Part shown: one piece after another, positions 1 through 9,299 of the stretch
Layout: the number at the start of each line of letters is the position of its first letter
Position numbering within the stretch: position 1 is the stretch's first letter
NCBI RefSeq assembly: GCF_029436685.1
Contig: NZ_JAROCY010000001.1
Span: 62,001-126,000 of the forward strand
Direction: 5' to 3'
DNA from: Novosphingobium cyanobacteriorum
Lineage (GTDB): Bacteria > Pseudomonadota > Alphaproteobacteria > Sphingomonadales > Sphingomonadaceae
Length of the DNA stretch: 64,000 nt
Notes under the pieces: model-generated
What the model saw: the letters and a program-made list of their open reading frames with translations, nothing else
Told to the model about the DNA's origin: nothing
Database searches by the model: none
Made by a program: the position numbers and the translations under genes

Positions 1-1
1 C

Positions 2-595
2 GTCACCGACCGTCAGTCGATGATCCACGTGTCCGGACATCCGGGCCGGCCTGAACTTGTTGCGCTATATGACTGGATCAGGCCGGAAATCCTCGTGCCG
101 GTGCACGGCGAGCTGCGCCACATGAGCGAGCAGGCCAAGCTGGGCAAGGCCGAGGGGATCAAGCGCACGATCGTGCAGAAAAACGGCGACCTGATCCGCC
201 TGACACCCAACGGGCCGCACAAGATCAGCGAAGTCCGCGCCGGGCGCCTGGTGCTGGATGGTGACATCATCGGCCCCGCTGATGGCGAGGCGATGGGCGC
301 GCGGCGGCGGTTGGCGAACAACGGCCTCGTCACCGTGGCGCTGGCCGTGGGGCGCGATGGCAAGCTGGCGAGCCATGTCGAGGTCGCCTCAATCGGCCTG
401 CCGCTGGACGAGGACATGGGCTCGTTTATCGTGGAAGCTCAAGAAGATGCGGCCGAGGCGGTGCGTACCCTTAAGGGCGATCGCAAGAAGGACCGGGTGG
501 CCATTGCCGAATGCGTGCGGCTGGCGGTAAGGCGGTGCGCGCAGCGGTGGTCGGGCAAGAAACCCGTGGTCCAGGTGATGCTGCGGGAATCGTAA
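2..595 (+). CDS. rnj: ribonuclease J, C-terminal part (5' end outside window)
   Basis: The reading frame is open from base 2, so the gene begins upstream of the window. The visible part holds the end of the beta-CASP/metallo-beta-lactamase core: the HVSGHPG motif C, then LVPVHGELRHM with a conserved histidine. The C-terminal domain typical of RNase J follows. Family knowledge: RNase J is a 5'-3' exo- and endoribonuclease in mRNA decay and rRNA maturation, acting in the cytoplasm. The neighbouring DUF1467 gene begins 13 bp downstream on the same strand, so the two are probably co-transcribed. The N-terminal metal-binding HxHxDH motif cannot be checked. Confidence 0.93.
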   Translation, partial: VTDRQSMIHVSGHPGRPELVALYDWIRPEILVPVHGELRHMSEQAKLGKAEGIKRTIVQKNGDLIRLTPNGPHKISEVRAGRLVLDGDIIGPADGEAMGARRRLANNGLVTVALAVGRDGKLASHVEVASIGLPLDEDMGSFIVEAQEDAAEAVRTLKGDRKKDRVAIAECVRLAVRRCAQRWSGKKPVVQVMLRES

Positions 596-608
596 GGAAA
601 TCAATGCG

Positions 609-902
609 ATGCGCTGGACTTCCATCCTCGCCATCTGGTCGCTGTTCTGGGTCCTCTCCGCCTTCCTCGTCCTTCCTTTCGGGGTGAAGACCCATGAGGA
701 GCTGGGGCTGGAGAAAGTACCGGGGCAGGTGCACAGCGCGCCGGGGAACTGGAATCCCAAGCGGATCGCACTGCGCGCGACGATACTTTCCGCAATCCTT
801 TTCGGTGCTTACTACGCCAATTACATAAACCACTGGATCACGATTGACGATCTCGACGTGAGCCGATGGATGGAATCGGCAGCCGGCGCGAAGCCGAATT
901 GA
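609..902 (+). CDS. DUF1467 family small membrane protein
   Basis: A 97-aa protein with two hydrophobic helices (about residues 5-24 and 55-75). Between them is a polar stretch with FGVKTHEE and the PGNWNPKRI region that I associate with DUF1467, a small inner-membrane family of alphaproteobacteria with no known biochemical role. It follows rnj by 13 bp and probably shares its transcript. The 3' end is followed directly by a short tandem repeat and then by the convergent phoB gene. Confidence 0.85.
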   Translation: MRWTSILAIWSLFWVLSAFLVLPFGVKTHEELGLEKVPGQVHSAPGNWNPKRIALRATILSAILFGAYYANYINHWITIDDLDVSRWMESAAGAKPN

Positions 903-908
903 CGTAAG

Positions 909-958
909 CTGAGATGGACTGAGAGGGGGCTGAGAGCGACTGAGACGGGCTGAGAGGC
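909..958. repeat. five-copy decamer tandem repeat
   Basis: CTGAGA recurs at 909, 919, 930, 940 and 950, giving a period of 10 bp with one 11-bp step. The four bases between cores vary. It fills almost the whole gap between the convergent DUF1467 and phoB genes. No transcription terminator hairpin is evident here. Confidence 0.7.
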
Positions 959-961
959 CGT

Positions 962-1672
962 CTAGACGCCTTCAAGCGCATAGCCGGCCGAGCGCACCGT
1001 GCGCACCGGATCGGGCGCGCCCGGCAGGGCAATGGCCTGGCGCAGACGGCGGATGTGGACGTCCACCGTGCGCAGTTCGATGTCGCTGCCGCTGCCCCAC
1101 ACCGCATCGAGCAACTGCCCGCGCGAGAAGACGCGGCCGGGGTGTTCCATGAAGTGGCGGAGCAGGCGGAACTCGGTCGGCCCGATCTTGATCGCCTGTC
1201 CGCGCCGCGCGACGCGGTGGGCGGTGGGATCAAGCGAGAGATCGCCCACGGTGATCGTCTCCCCCGCCAGGGCCGGGCGCACGCGGCGCAGCACGGCGCC
1301 GACGCGGGCGATCAGCTCGCGCGGGGAGAAGGGCTTGGTCACGTAGTCGTCGGCCCCGGTCTCGAGGCCGCGAACGCGGTCGTCCTCGTCATGCCGGGCG
1401 GTGAGCATGATGATGGGGACGTGGGCGGTGGACTTGTTGCGGCGCAGGCGGCGGCAGACTTCGATGCCGCTGGTGCCGCCGATCATCCAATCGAGCAGGA
1501 CGAGATCGGGCGTATCCTCGGCAGCCAGAAGCAGCGCCTCGTCGCCATCGTCGGTGGTCCGCACATCGTAGCCTTCGCCACGGAAGCGATACTCGACGAG
1601 TTCGGCCAGTGCGGTATCATCTTCGACGAGAAGCAACTTGGGTGCCGACACAATTTCCTCCGTGACAGTCAC
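962..1672 (-). CDS. phoB: phosphate regulon response regulator PhoB
   Basis: A 236-aa OmpR/PhoB-class response regulator. The receiver domain (about residues 12-130) carries the acidic pair in LLLVEDD, the phospho-acceptor Asp near residue 61 in LLDWM, the Thr in MLTAR and the Lys in YVTKPF. The C-terminal winged-helix domain has TEFRLLRHFMEHPGRVFSR and the VDVHIRRLR recognition region. When phosphorylated by PhoR it binds Pho boxes and activates pst and other phosphate-starvation genes. It is the last gene of the phoR-pstSCAB-phoU-phoB block, 42 bp after phoU, so it is probably autoregulated through the pst transcript. Confidence 0.97.
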   Translation of the reverse strand: MTVTEEIVSAPKLLLVEDDTALAELVEYRFRGEGYDVRTTDDGDEALLLAAEDTPDLVLLDWMIGGTSGIEVCRRLRRNKSTAHVPIIMLTARHDEDDRVRGLETGADDYVTKPFSPRELIARVGAVLRRVRPALAGETITVGDLSLDPTAHRVARRGQAIKIGPTEFRLLRHFMEHPGRVFSRGQLLDAVWGSGSDIELRTVDVHIRRLRQAIALPGAPDPVRTVRSAGYALEGV

Positions 1673-1714
1673 ATTGCCAAGACACGGAAATTGTTACCGC
1701 CGTGTGACGAAGCC

Positions 1715-2404
1715 CTAGACTGCAGGTGCGGGCACATCCCCACGGTCCGGCAGGTAGTTGCCGGTGGCGGCGAAGTGGACCATTTCCGCGATATTGGTAG
1801 CGTGATCGCCGATCCGTTCGATGTTGCGGGCCACGAACATCAGCTGCGCGACGGAGCTGATAGTTGCAGGATTCTCAACCATGTAGGACACGAAGTTGCG
1901 GAAGATGCTGTCATAGAAGGCATCGACCTTGGCATCGCGCTGGATCACTTCTGTGGCGGCGACCGGATCACGCGCGGCATAGGCGGTGAGCACATCGTGG
2001 ACCATTTCGCCCGCCAGTTCGTTCATCGCCGGCAGGAGGGTGAGTGGTTCGAACCGCTTGCGCCCTTCGATATGGCCGACGCGCTTGGCGATGTTCTTGG
2101 CATAATCGCCGATGCGTTCGACAACGCCGGCGATCTTGAGCGCAACGATCACCTCGCGCAGGTCATCCGCCATGGGCGCGCGCAGGGCGAGGACGCGGAC
2201 GGCGAGCTTGTCGACTTCGCCTTCCAGCTGGTCGATCCGCTTGTCGCGCGCGATCACGCCGGCAGCGAGATCCTCGTTGCCCTGGACGAGTGCGTCCATC
2301 GCCTCTGCAATGGAAAGTTCGGCGAGGCCGCCCATTTCCGCCACGAGGCCGCGCAGGCGCGTGATGTCTTCGTCGAATGCCTTGACGGTATGTTCGGCCA
2401 CCAT
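1715..2404 (-). CDS. phoU: phosphate signalling protein PhoU
   Basis: A 229-aa all-helical protein made of two repeated three-helix PhoU domains. The metal-binding signatures are recognisable as RIGDYAKNIAKR in the first half and ERIGDHATNIAE in the second. PhoU links the Pst transporter to PhoR and keeps the Pho regulon off when phosphate is plentiful. The start is the ATG giving MVAEHTVKAF; a longer open frame upstream overlaps pstB and is not coding. It lies 8 bp after pstB. Confidence 0.96.
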   Translation of the reverse strand: MVAEHTVKAFDEDITRLRGLVAEMGGLAELSIAEAMDALVQGNEDLAAGVIARDKRIDQLEGEVDKLAVRVLALRAPMADDLREVIVALKIAGVVERIGDYAKNIAKRVGHIEGRKRFEPLTLLPAMNELAGEMVHDVLTAYAARDPVAATEVIQRDAKVDAFYDSIFRNFVSYMVENPATISSVAQLMFVARNIERIGDHATNIAEMVHFAATGNYLPDRGDVPAPAV

Positions 2405-2412
2405 GCTGTTCC

Positions 2413-3222
<810 letters not shown>

Positions 3223-3223
3223 T

Positions 3224-4477
3224 TTACCACCGTTTCTCGAAGCGGTTGCGAAGGTAGATGGCGAGGCCGTTCATCAGCAGGAGGAACACCAGCAGCACGA
3301 CAATGGCCGCGCTGGTGCGTTCGATGAAACCACGGTTGACCTGATCCGACCACAGGAAGATCTGCACCGGCAGCACGCTGGACGGCGCGGTGAAATCACC
3401 GGGCGGGGTGGCGACGAAGGCGCGCATGCCGATCATCAACAGCGGCGCGGTTTCACCCAGCGCGCGGGCCATGCCGATGATGGTGCCGGTGAGGATGCCG
3501 GGCAGGGCCAAGGGCAGCACGTGGTGGAACACCACCTGGACGCGGCTGGCGCCGATGCCGAGCGCGGCATCGCGGATCGACGGCGGCACCGCCTTGATGG
3601 CGTTGCGGCCCGAGATGACGATGACCGGCATGGTCATCAGGGCCAGCGTCATGCCGCCGATCAGAGGGGCCGAGCGCAGGTTCGGAAACAGGCCGAGGAA
3701 GACCGAAAGGCCGAGCAGGCCGAAGATGATCGAGGGTACGGCGGCGAGGTTGTTGATCGAGATCTCGATCAGGTCGGTCCAGCGGTTCCGCGGGGCGTAT
3801 TCTTCAAGGTAGATCGCCGAGAGCACGCCGATGGGGAAAGCGAGGCCGAGCGTGACCAGCATGGTCAGGATCGACCCCTTAAGCGCGCCCCAGATGCCGA
3901 CCTGCTGCGGGCTGGTGGCGTCCGAGCGGGAGAGGAAGCCGCTGTCGAAAGTGCGCACGAGCAGGCCCTTGCGGCCGAGTTCATCGGCCCTGGACTGCAG
4001 CGCGGGATCACCGCCATCGCCCCGGCGCGCGGCGACGAGATCATCGGAGGCGGGCAGCGAGAGATCGATCTTCTTGTTCAGGAGACCGGGATTGGCGGCC
4101 AGCTGTTCGGCCGCATCGCGCCAGGCCCCTTCGGCCAGCAGCGCGGCGCCGCCCTTGCCAAAGGTGGTTTCCGCCGCATCGTCGATCAACGCGGGCAGGC
4201 CAGCGCCCTGCAGTGCGCCGGTGGCGTCGGGCTGGGCCAGGCGTTCGGGCGTGACCTGAAGCTGACCCTGCGAGAGATCGAGCGAGAGGCGCAGTTCGGT
4301 ACGCTGGAACCCGGCGATGCCCTTTGCCCCCATGGTGACCATGAGGAACGCCAGCACCAGCGCCGAGAACGTGACCGCGGCGAGGCCGAGCAGGCGAAAG
4401 CGGCGCTCGGCGGCATAGCGCTGCTTCAGCCGCGCCTGCATCCGGGCGTTGCGGTCTGCTGTGGCGAGATCACTCAT
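3224..4477 (-). CDS. pstA: phosphate ABC transporter permease PstA
   Basis: A 417-aa permease, longer than the roughly 290-aa enteric PstA. The extra N-terminal region after the first transmembrane helix is the periplasmic DUF3333-type extension common in alphaproteobacteria. The permease core carries the EAA-type loop [18 protein letters not shown], which contacts PstB. Its start overlaps the end of pstC by 8 bp and it ends one base before pstB. Confidence 0.95.
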   Translation of the reverse strand: MSDLATADRNARMQARLKQRYAAERRFRLLGLAAVTFSALVLAFLMVTMGAKGIAGFQRTELRLSLDLSQGQLQVTPERLAQPDATGALQGAGLPALIDDAAETTFGKGGAALLAEGAWRDAAEQLAANPGLLNKKIDLSLPASDDLVAARRGDGGDPALQSRADELGRKGLLVRTFDSGFLSRSDATSPQQVGIWGALKGSILTMLVTLGLAFPIGVLSAIYLEEYAPRNRWTDLIEISINNLAAVPSIIFGLLGLSVFLGLFPNLRSAPLIGGMTLALMTMPVIVISGRNAIKAVPPSIRDAALGIGASRVQVVFHHVLPLALPGILTGTIIGMARALGETAPLLMIGMRAFVATPPGDFTAPSSVLPVQIFLWSDQVNRGFIERTSAAIVVLLVFLLLMNGLAIYLRNRFEKRW

Positions 4478-5849
4478 AGGCTTCGCGGTACCGCTTGACG
4501 ACGCGCAGGGCGACGAAATTTAGGGTGAGGGTGACGAGGAACAGCAGCATGCCGAGCGCGAAGGCGCCGAGCGTGGCGGGATGATCGAAGCTGCCTTCAC
4601 CAGTGAGCATGGCGACGATCTGGAAGGTGACCGTGGTCATCGCCTGGAAGGGATTGGCGCTGAGATTGGCGGCGGCACCGGCGGCCATGACCACGATCAT
4701 GGTTTCACCGATGGCGCGGCTGACCGCCAGCATCACGCCGGCGACGATGCCGGGCAGGGCGGCGGGGATCAGCACCTTGACGATGGTTTCAGACCGGGTG
4801 GCACCCATGGCGAGGCTGCCGTCACGCATGGCCTGCGGCACGGCGGCAATGGAATCGTCAGCCATGGAGGACACGAACGGGATGATCATCACGCCCATCA
4901 CGAGGCCGGCGGCCAGCGCGCTTTCGCTGGAGGCGCTGGCAATGCCGATGGCCTGGCCGAAATCGCGCACCGCAGGCGCCACGGTGAGCGCGGCGAAATA
5001 ACCGTAGACCACGGTGGGCACGCCGGCGAGCAGTTCCAGCAGCGGCTTCATCACCTTGCGCACCGAGGAGGAGGCATATTGCGTGAGGTAGATCGCGCTC
5101 ATCAGCCCGAGCGGGATGGCGACGACCATGGCGATGATCGCGCCGATATAGAGCGTGCCCCAGAACAGCGGGATCGCGCCGTAGTTGCCCGGATCGGCCG
5201 AGGCGGCCATCGGATCGGGCGACCAGTGCGTGCCGGTGAGGAAATCGACCGGCGAGACCATGCCGAAAAAGCGCACGGTTTCAAACAGCAGCGACAGGAA
5301 GATTCCCGCCGTGGTCAGCACCGCGACCAGCGAGGCAACCAGCAGGATGCCCATGACCGAGCGTTCCACCCGGGTGCGGGTGTTGAAATCGGGCCGCAGG
5401 CGCAGGAAGCCGAAGGTGCCGCCGCCCAGCGCCACGGCAAGTGTGACGAGCAGGCCGATGATGTCATACCGATGGAGGGCGTTGCGGAAGGGTTCGATCA
5501 GCGGCTGCGCCAGCGGATTGAACACGGCGAAAGCCTTCCCCGTGGCGACGGCGCGCGCTTCGCCGAGGATGGTCTGGCGTTCGAAGCCGAAGGCGGGAAG
5601 GGCGGACGCGGCGGGATCGGCCAACACGCTGGCCAGCACGAGATTGGGGCTGAGGATCGACCAGGCGACCGCAAAGACAACGGCCGGCACGGCGACCCAC
5701 AGGGCCACGTACCAGCCATGATAGCCGGGCAGCGAGGCGAGCCGCTGCGCCGGGTTGGCCCGTTTGAAGGCCCAGGCGCGCGATCGTGCCGCCAGCCAGC
5801 CTGCGAGGCTCAGCCCGAAGGCGAGCAGGATGAGGATAGCCGGCGACAT
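4470..5849 (-). CDS. pstC: phosphate ABC transporter permease PstC
   Basis: A 459-aa polytopic permease with an N-terminal helix, a long extra N-terminal region, then the six-helix MetI-like core. The EAA loop reads DGSLAMGATRSETIVKVLIP. PstC pairs with PstA to form the membrane channel of the Pst phosphate importer. It follows pstS by 17 bp and overlaps pstA by 8 bp. Confidence 0.95.
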   Translation of the reverse strand: MSPAILILLAFGLSLAGWLAARSRAWAFKRANPAQRLASLPGYHGWYVALWVAVPAVVFAVAWSILSPNLVLASVLADPAASALPAFGFERQTILGEARAVATGKAFAVFNPLAQPLIEPFRNALHRYDIIGLLVTLAVALGGGTFGFLRLRPDFNTRTRVERSVMGILLVASLVAVLTTAGIFLSLLFETVRFFGMVSPVDFLTGTHWSPDPMAASADPGNYGAIPLFWGTLYIGAIIAMVVAIPLGLMSAIYLTQYASSSVRKVMKPLLELLAGVPTVVYGYFAALTVAPAVRDFGQAIGIASASSESALAAGLVMGVMIIPFVSSMADDSIAAVPQAMRDGSLAMGATRSETIVKVLIPAALPGIVAGVMLAVSRAIGETMIVVMAAGAAANLSANPFQAMTTVTFQIVAMLTGEGSFDHPATLGAFALGMLLFLVTLTLNFVALRVVKRYREAYE

Positions 5850-5866
5850 CGATCGTTACGCGGTCC

Positions 5867-6913
5867 TTACTTCAGTTCCGACCCATCGAGGTTCGGCATT
5901 TCGCTGGCCGCCTTGGCGCTCTTGCCCAGGACGTCATCCGGCGCGGCGATCATGCCAAGCTTGGTCAGAGGGCCGCCCTTGCCCCACATTTGTGACCACT
6001 GGGCGACATATTCCTTGAGACCCTTGATCGCGGGCAGGTGCGCCTTCTTCACATAGATGAACAGCGGGCGGGCGCCGGGGTAGCTGAAATCGGAGATCGT
6101 GTCATACGACGGGGCGACGCCGTTGATCGTCATGCCCTTCAGCTTGTCCTTGTTCTCATCGAGATAGGAGAAGCCGAAGATGCCCACGGCCTTGGGATTG
6201 GCCTGCAGCTTCTGCACGATCAGGTTGTAGTTGTCCGAGGTATCGGCATAGGCACCGTCGTCGCGGATATCGCCGCAGATGGCGTCGAACTTCTTCTTGT
6301 CGGTGTCCTTCAGGGCCTTGGTCGCGGCGTCGGTCTCGCAGCCCTTGTGCAGCAGCAGCTCCTTCAGCGCATCGCGCGTGCCCGAAACGGTCGCTGGGCC
6401 ATAGACCATGATCGGTTCAGCCGGGAGCGAGGGATCGACATCCTTCCACGTCTTCGCCGTCTGCGGCTTGCCGAACGGGGTCTTGGCCAGCGCCTTGTAG
6501 ATGATCAGCGGGGTCAGCCTGAAGTCCGGCCCGGCCTTGTCCGAAGCGAAGGCGATGCCATCGAGACCGACCTGGATTTCGGTGATTTCCTTGACGCCAT
6601 TGGCCTGGCAGTCGTCGAATTCCGACTTCTTCATGCGGCGCGAGGCGTTCTCGATATCGGGGAACTGCGCGCCGACGCCGCCGCAGAACAGCTTCATGCC
6701 GCCGCCGGTGCCGTTGCCTTCGACGATGGGGGCCTTCATGCCGGCGTTCGACTTGGCGAATTCCTCGGCCACCGCCTTGGCAAAGGGCAGCACGGTGGAG
6801 GAGCCCACGGCGCGGATCTGGTCACGCCCGGCATCGCCCTGCGAACCGCAGGAAGCGAGCGACAGGGCGGCAAGCGCCACAGCAGAAACGGCGATGCAGC
6901 GATTCGTCTTCAT
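5867..6913 (-). CDS. pstS: phosphate-binding periplasmic lipoprotein PstS
   Basis: A 348-aa substrate-binding protein. The start chosen gives MKTNRCIAV, a signal peptide ending in a lipobox LASC with the lipidated Cys at residue 22. A longer upstream frame lacks a signal peptide and runs back over the Pho box. The phosphate-binding signature GSSTVLPF follows. It captures phosphate for PstCA. First gene of pstSCAB-phoU-phoB and directly downstream of a Pho box. Confidence 0.95.
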   Translation of the reverse strand: MKTNRCIAVSAVALAALSLASCGSQGDAGRDQIRAVGSSTVLPFAKAVAEEFAKSNAGMKAPIVEGNGTGGGMKLFCGGVGAQFPDIENASRRMKKSEFDDCQANGVKEITEIQVGLDGIAFASDKAGPDFRLTPLIIYKALAKTPFGKPQTAKTWKDVDPSLPAEPIMVYGPATVSGTRDALKELLLHKGCETDAATKALKDTDKKKFDAICGDIRDDGAYADTSDNYNLIVQKLQANPKAVGIFGFSYLDENKDKLKGMTINGVAPSYDTISDFSYPGARPLFIYVKKAHLPAIKGLKEYVAQWSQMWGKGGPLTKLGMIAAPDDVLGKSAKAASEMPNLDGSELK

Positions 6914-6961
6914 TGGGTCAAACCTTCCTTGCCCGTTGCTGGCGCCCCAATGCGACCGCTT

Positions 6962-6980
6962 CGTGACAGGTTTATGACAA
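6962..6980 (-). promoter_or_regulatory. Pho box upstream of pstS
   Basis: The minus strand reads TTGTCATAAACCTGTCACG, two 7-bp direct repeats at 11-bp spacing. It matches the known consensus CTGTCATAWAWCTGTCAYN at nearly every informative position. It lies 49 bp before the pstS start and overlaps the phoR stop codon (6972-6974), so the pst promoter is embedded in the end of phoR. An additional TGTCAC motif at 6993-7000 is out of register. Confidence 0.85.
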
Positions 6981-8171
6981 TCCATCCGTGTTTGTGACAG
7001 TGGCCGTCTGACCTTTCAGGGCCAGCCGGATCGTTACGGTGGTTCCTTCGCCCAGCTTGCTGCCGATGTCGAGCTTGCCGCGGTGGCGTTCCACAATGTG
7101 CTTTACGATGGCGAGGCCCAGACCAGTGCCGCCGGCGGTGCGGCTGCGGCCGGGATCGGTGCGGTAGAAGCGGCGGGTGAGGTAGGGCAGGTGGTCCGGA
7201 TGGATGCCTTCGCCCCGGTCCTGCACCTGCAGCACCGCCTCGCCATCGCGGGCGTGGACCGAGACGGAGACGGCGGCCTTGGGATCGGCATACTTCATCG
7301 CGTTGTCGATCAGGTTGCGAATCACCTGGTCGAGCTGCTGCCGGTCACCCACCACCACCGCTTCCTCGATATCGGTGTTGATACGGTCTTCGCCGGCAGT
7401 GCTGGCGACTTCGGCGCCGATGCTGGCAGCCATCTGGCCAAGGTCGATGGTATCGCGCGGGGGATCGTGCTTTTCCGCCTCGATGCGTGAAAGCGACATG
7501 AGGTCTTCCACCAGGCTCTGCAGGCGCTTCGCCTCACGCAGCACGGTGGCGTGGAAGCGGGTGCGGGTGGCGTCGTCCACCTTCGCCTCGGGATCGGACA
7601 GCGTCTCGATATAGCCGATGATGGAGGCGAGCGGCGTGCGCAGTTCGTGGCTGGCGTTGGCGACGAAATCGGTGTGGGCGCGGCTGATGTCCGCCTCGGC
7701 CGTGCGGTTGACCATCTCGATCAGCGAATAGCGCGGATCTATGGCGACGCGGCGGACCTGCCAGATCGAGCGGGGACCGGTGAGGCCCTTTACCGTGGCG
7801 GTGCCCTCGGGCTTGGACAGCAGGGTGATCGCCTCGGGATGGCGCAGGGCGACGCGGGCGTCCTGCCCCACGATATGCCGGCCCAGCGCCTCACGCGCGG
7901 CGGCGTTGGCGGCGGCGATGCGCTGGGCATCGAGCATGAGGACGGGCACGCTGAACGGTTCGACCAGCTCGATCATCGCCTGGCGCGAGACGCTGCCGTC
8001 ATCGGGCGGGCGGTATTCGACCACGGGTTCGGGCCGGACGAGCCAGAGCGTGGCGAGCCAGACCAGCAGCACCGCGCCGACGAGGCCCGGATGCGCGCCT
8101 GCCAGCACCATGGCGATGCCGGTGGCGAGCGCAATGCCGACCGCGGCCCAAGGGAACGATGACGCCTTCAT
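6972..8171 (-). CDS. phoR: phosphate regulon sensor histidine kinase PhoR
   Basis: A 399-aa kinase: two N-terminal transmembrane helices with almost no periplasmic domain, a PAS-like segment, the HisKA box ASHELRTPLASIIGYIETL carrying the phospho-acceptor His, and the HATPase domain with N box DNAMKYA, G1 DRGEGI and G2 GGTGLGLAIVKHI. It phosphorylates PhoB at low phosphate and is held inactive by PstSCAB-PhoU. It heads the pst block, and its upstream region is shared with the divergent DUF2490 gene and holds many Pho half-sites. Confidence 0.95.
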   Translation of the reverse strand: MKASSFPWAAVGIALATGIAMVLAGAHPGLVGAVLLVWLATLWLVRPEPVVEYRPPDDGSVSRQAMIELVEPFSVPVLMLDAQRIAAANAAAREALGRHIVGQDARVALRHPEAITLLSKPEGTATVKGLTGPRSIWQVRRVAIDPRYSLIEMVNRTAEADISRAHTDFVANASHELRTPLASIIGYIETLSDPEAKVDDATRTRFHATVLREAKRLQSLVEDLMSLSRIEAEKHDPPRDTIDLGQMAASIGAEVASTAGEDRINTDIEEAVVVGDRQQLDQVIRNLIDNAMKYADPKAAVSVSVHARDGEAVLQVQDRGEGIHPDHLPYLTRRFYRTDPGRSRTAGGTGLGLAIVKHIVERHRGKLDIGSKLGEGTTVTIRLALKGQTATVTNTDGLS

Positions 8172-8261
8172 GTGTGAGCGCGCTGATAGGCGAAGCGACG
8201 GAGGGGCCGCAAGGGGATGCCGTGCCCGTCACATTTCAGGCGAGGGCGCTGATCTGGCGGA

Positions 8262-8336
8262 TTGTCAAAATATGGTCCCATGAGTGTCACAAAAGTCGTG
8301 AAACTGAAATATTAGCGTCATAAATATGTCATAGCG
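8262..8336 (+). promoter_or_regulatory. array of Pho half-sites between phoR and the DUF2490 gene
   Basis: GTCN cores occur at 8264, 8275 and 8286, then in a second register at 8295, 8317 and 8328; the 8306 position is degenerate, GAAA. All steps within each register are 11 bp, the PhoB half-site period. The best full box is 8315-8333, GCGTCATAAATATGTCATA. This is consistent with several PhoB dimers binding side by side, 37 bp upstream of the GTG start at 8370. The site could also act on phoR, which diverges from the same gap. Confidence 0.75.
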
Positions 8337-8369
8337 CGCCGGTGGACCGTCGTTTCAATGGAGAGTTCA

Positions 8370-9044
8370 GTGCGCACAATCCTTTTCGCGGCGATCGGTT
8401 CGGGTTGCCTTGCCGCCTTGCCGGCAGCAGCCCATGCGGGTGACGACAGCCAGTATTGGCAGACGGTGAACGTGGGCGTGGACCTGGGCCACGGCTTTCG
8501 CGTGACCAACGAGACCGTGCTGCGCACTGCCAACCACCGTGGCTTCTACGAAGTCGAGGACAACCTGCTGGTCGGCTACAAGCTGAACCGGACGACGACC
8601 GTCTGGGCCGGCTACACCCACGATCCCAACTATTCGCATGGCGATTTCACGGTGATGGAGCACCGCTTTCGCCAGCAGGTGACGTTCGACAACTTCGTGG
8701 CTGCGGGTTCGGTGAAGTTCAGCGCGCGCCTGCGCGGCGAGGAGCGCTGGCGCGACGGGGTGGTCGGCACCGGGTATCGCATGCGGCCCTTCGTGAAGGC
8801 GACCATGCCGATTGCGGGCAAGACGCTGCTGGTGGCCAGCAACGAGAGCTTCTTCAACCTGAACCGGATGGCGTTCCAGCGCCAGACCGGCCTTGACCGC
8901 ATGCGCACCTTCGTGGGCGTGAACACGCCGCTGGTGAAGCACGTGACGCTGGAAGCAGGGTATCTGAACCAGCACGGCTTTGCGCGGGGCGGGCCAGACA
9001 CCGACGACCACGTGGCGTCGGTGGCGCTGAACGCCAGCTTCTGA
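8370..9044 (+). CDS. DUF2490 family outer-membrane beta-barrel protein
   Basis: About 224 aa. A GTG start at 8370 is preferred: it is preceded by GGAGAG at a good distance, whereas the ATG at 8358 has no ribosome-binding site and would include that motif in the coding region. The product begins with a signal peptide (MRTILF...AAAHA, about 23 aa). It then alternates short amphipathic strands and ends in phenylalanine (NASF), the usual outer-membrane barrel signature. DUF2490 has no firmly established function. The Pho half-site array in front suggests induction by phosphate starvation, perhaps as a porin-like component. Confidence 0.8.
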   Translation: MRTILFAAIGSGCLAALPAAAHAGDDSQYWQTVNVGVDLGHGFRVTNETVLRTANHRGFYEVEDNLLVGYKLNRTTTVWAGYTHDPNYSHGDFTVMEHRFRQQVTFDNFVAAGSVKFSARLRGEERWRDGVVGTGYRMRPFVKATMPIAGKTLLVASNESFFNLNRMAFQRQTGLDRMRTFVGVNTPLVKHVTLEAGYLNQHGFARGGPDTDDHVASVALNASF

Positions 9045-9053
9045 CGAAGACGT

Positions 9054-9266
9054 TCAGCCCGCGTGGATCGCGGTGGCGATGCAGGCCACCGCGACAAAGG
9101 CGGCAAAGATCGAAATCGGCCGCCAGGGCACCGGGCTGATCCTGTCGAGATCGCGGCGGCGCTGCTGGCGGTGATCCTGCCAGCCGGCAATGATCGAAAG
9201 CAGCAGCGCGGGCGCAGCGATGGCGAGGAACAGTTGCGCCGTGGACAGCGTATCCAGGTCGATCAC
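9054..9266 (-). CDS. small two-helix membrane protein, unknown
   Basis: A 70-aa protein with hydrophobic segments at about residues 10-26 and 50-67. They are separated by a charged loop (QDHRQQRRRDLDR). Codon use resembles real genes and the frame is open on the minus strand opposite no other gene. I recognise no family. It is convergent with the DUF2490 gene and 33 bp after the end of the polytopic membrane protein gene, with which it could be co-transcribed. Confidence 0.55.
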   Translation of the reverse strand: MIDLDTLSTAQLFLAIAAPALLLSIIAGWQDHRQQRRRDLDRISPVPWRPISIFAAFVAVACIATAIHAG

Positions 9267-9299
9267 GAATGGGCCTTCAAAGGGATGCAGGCCCGCGCT

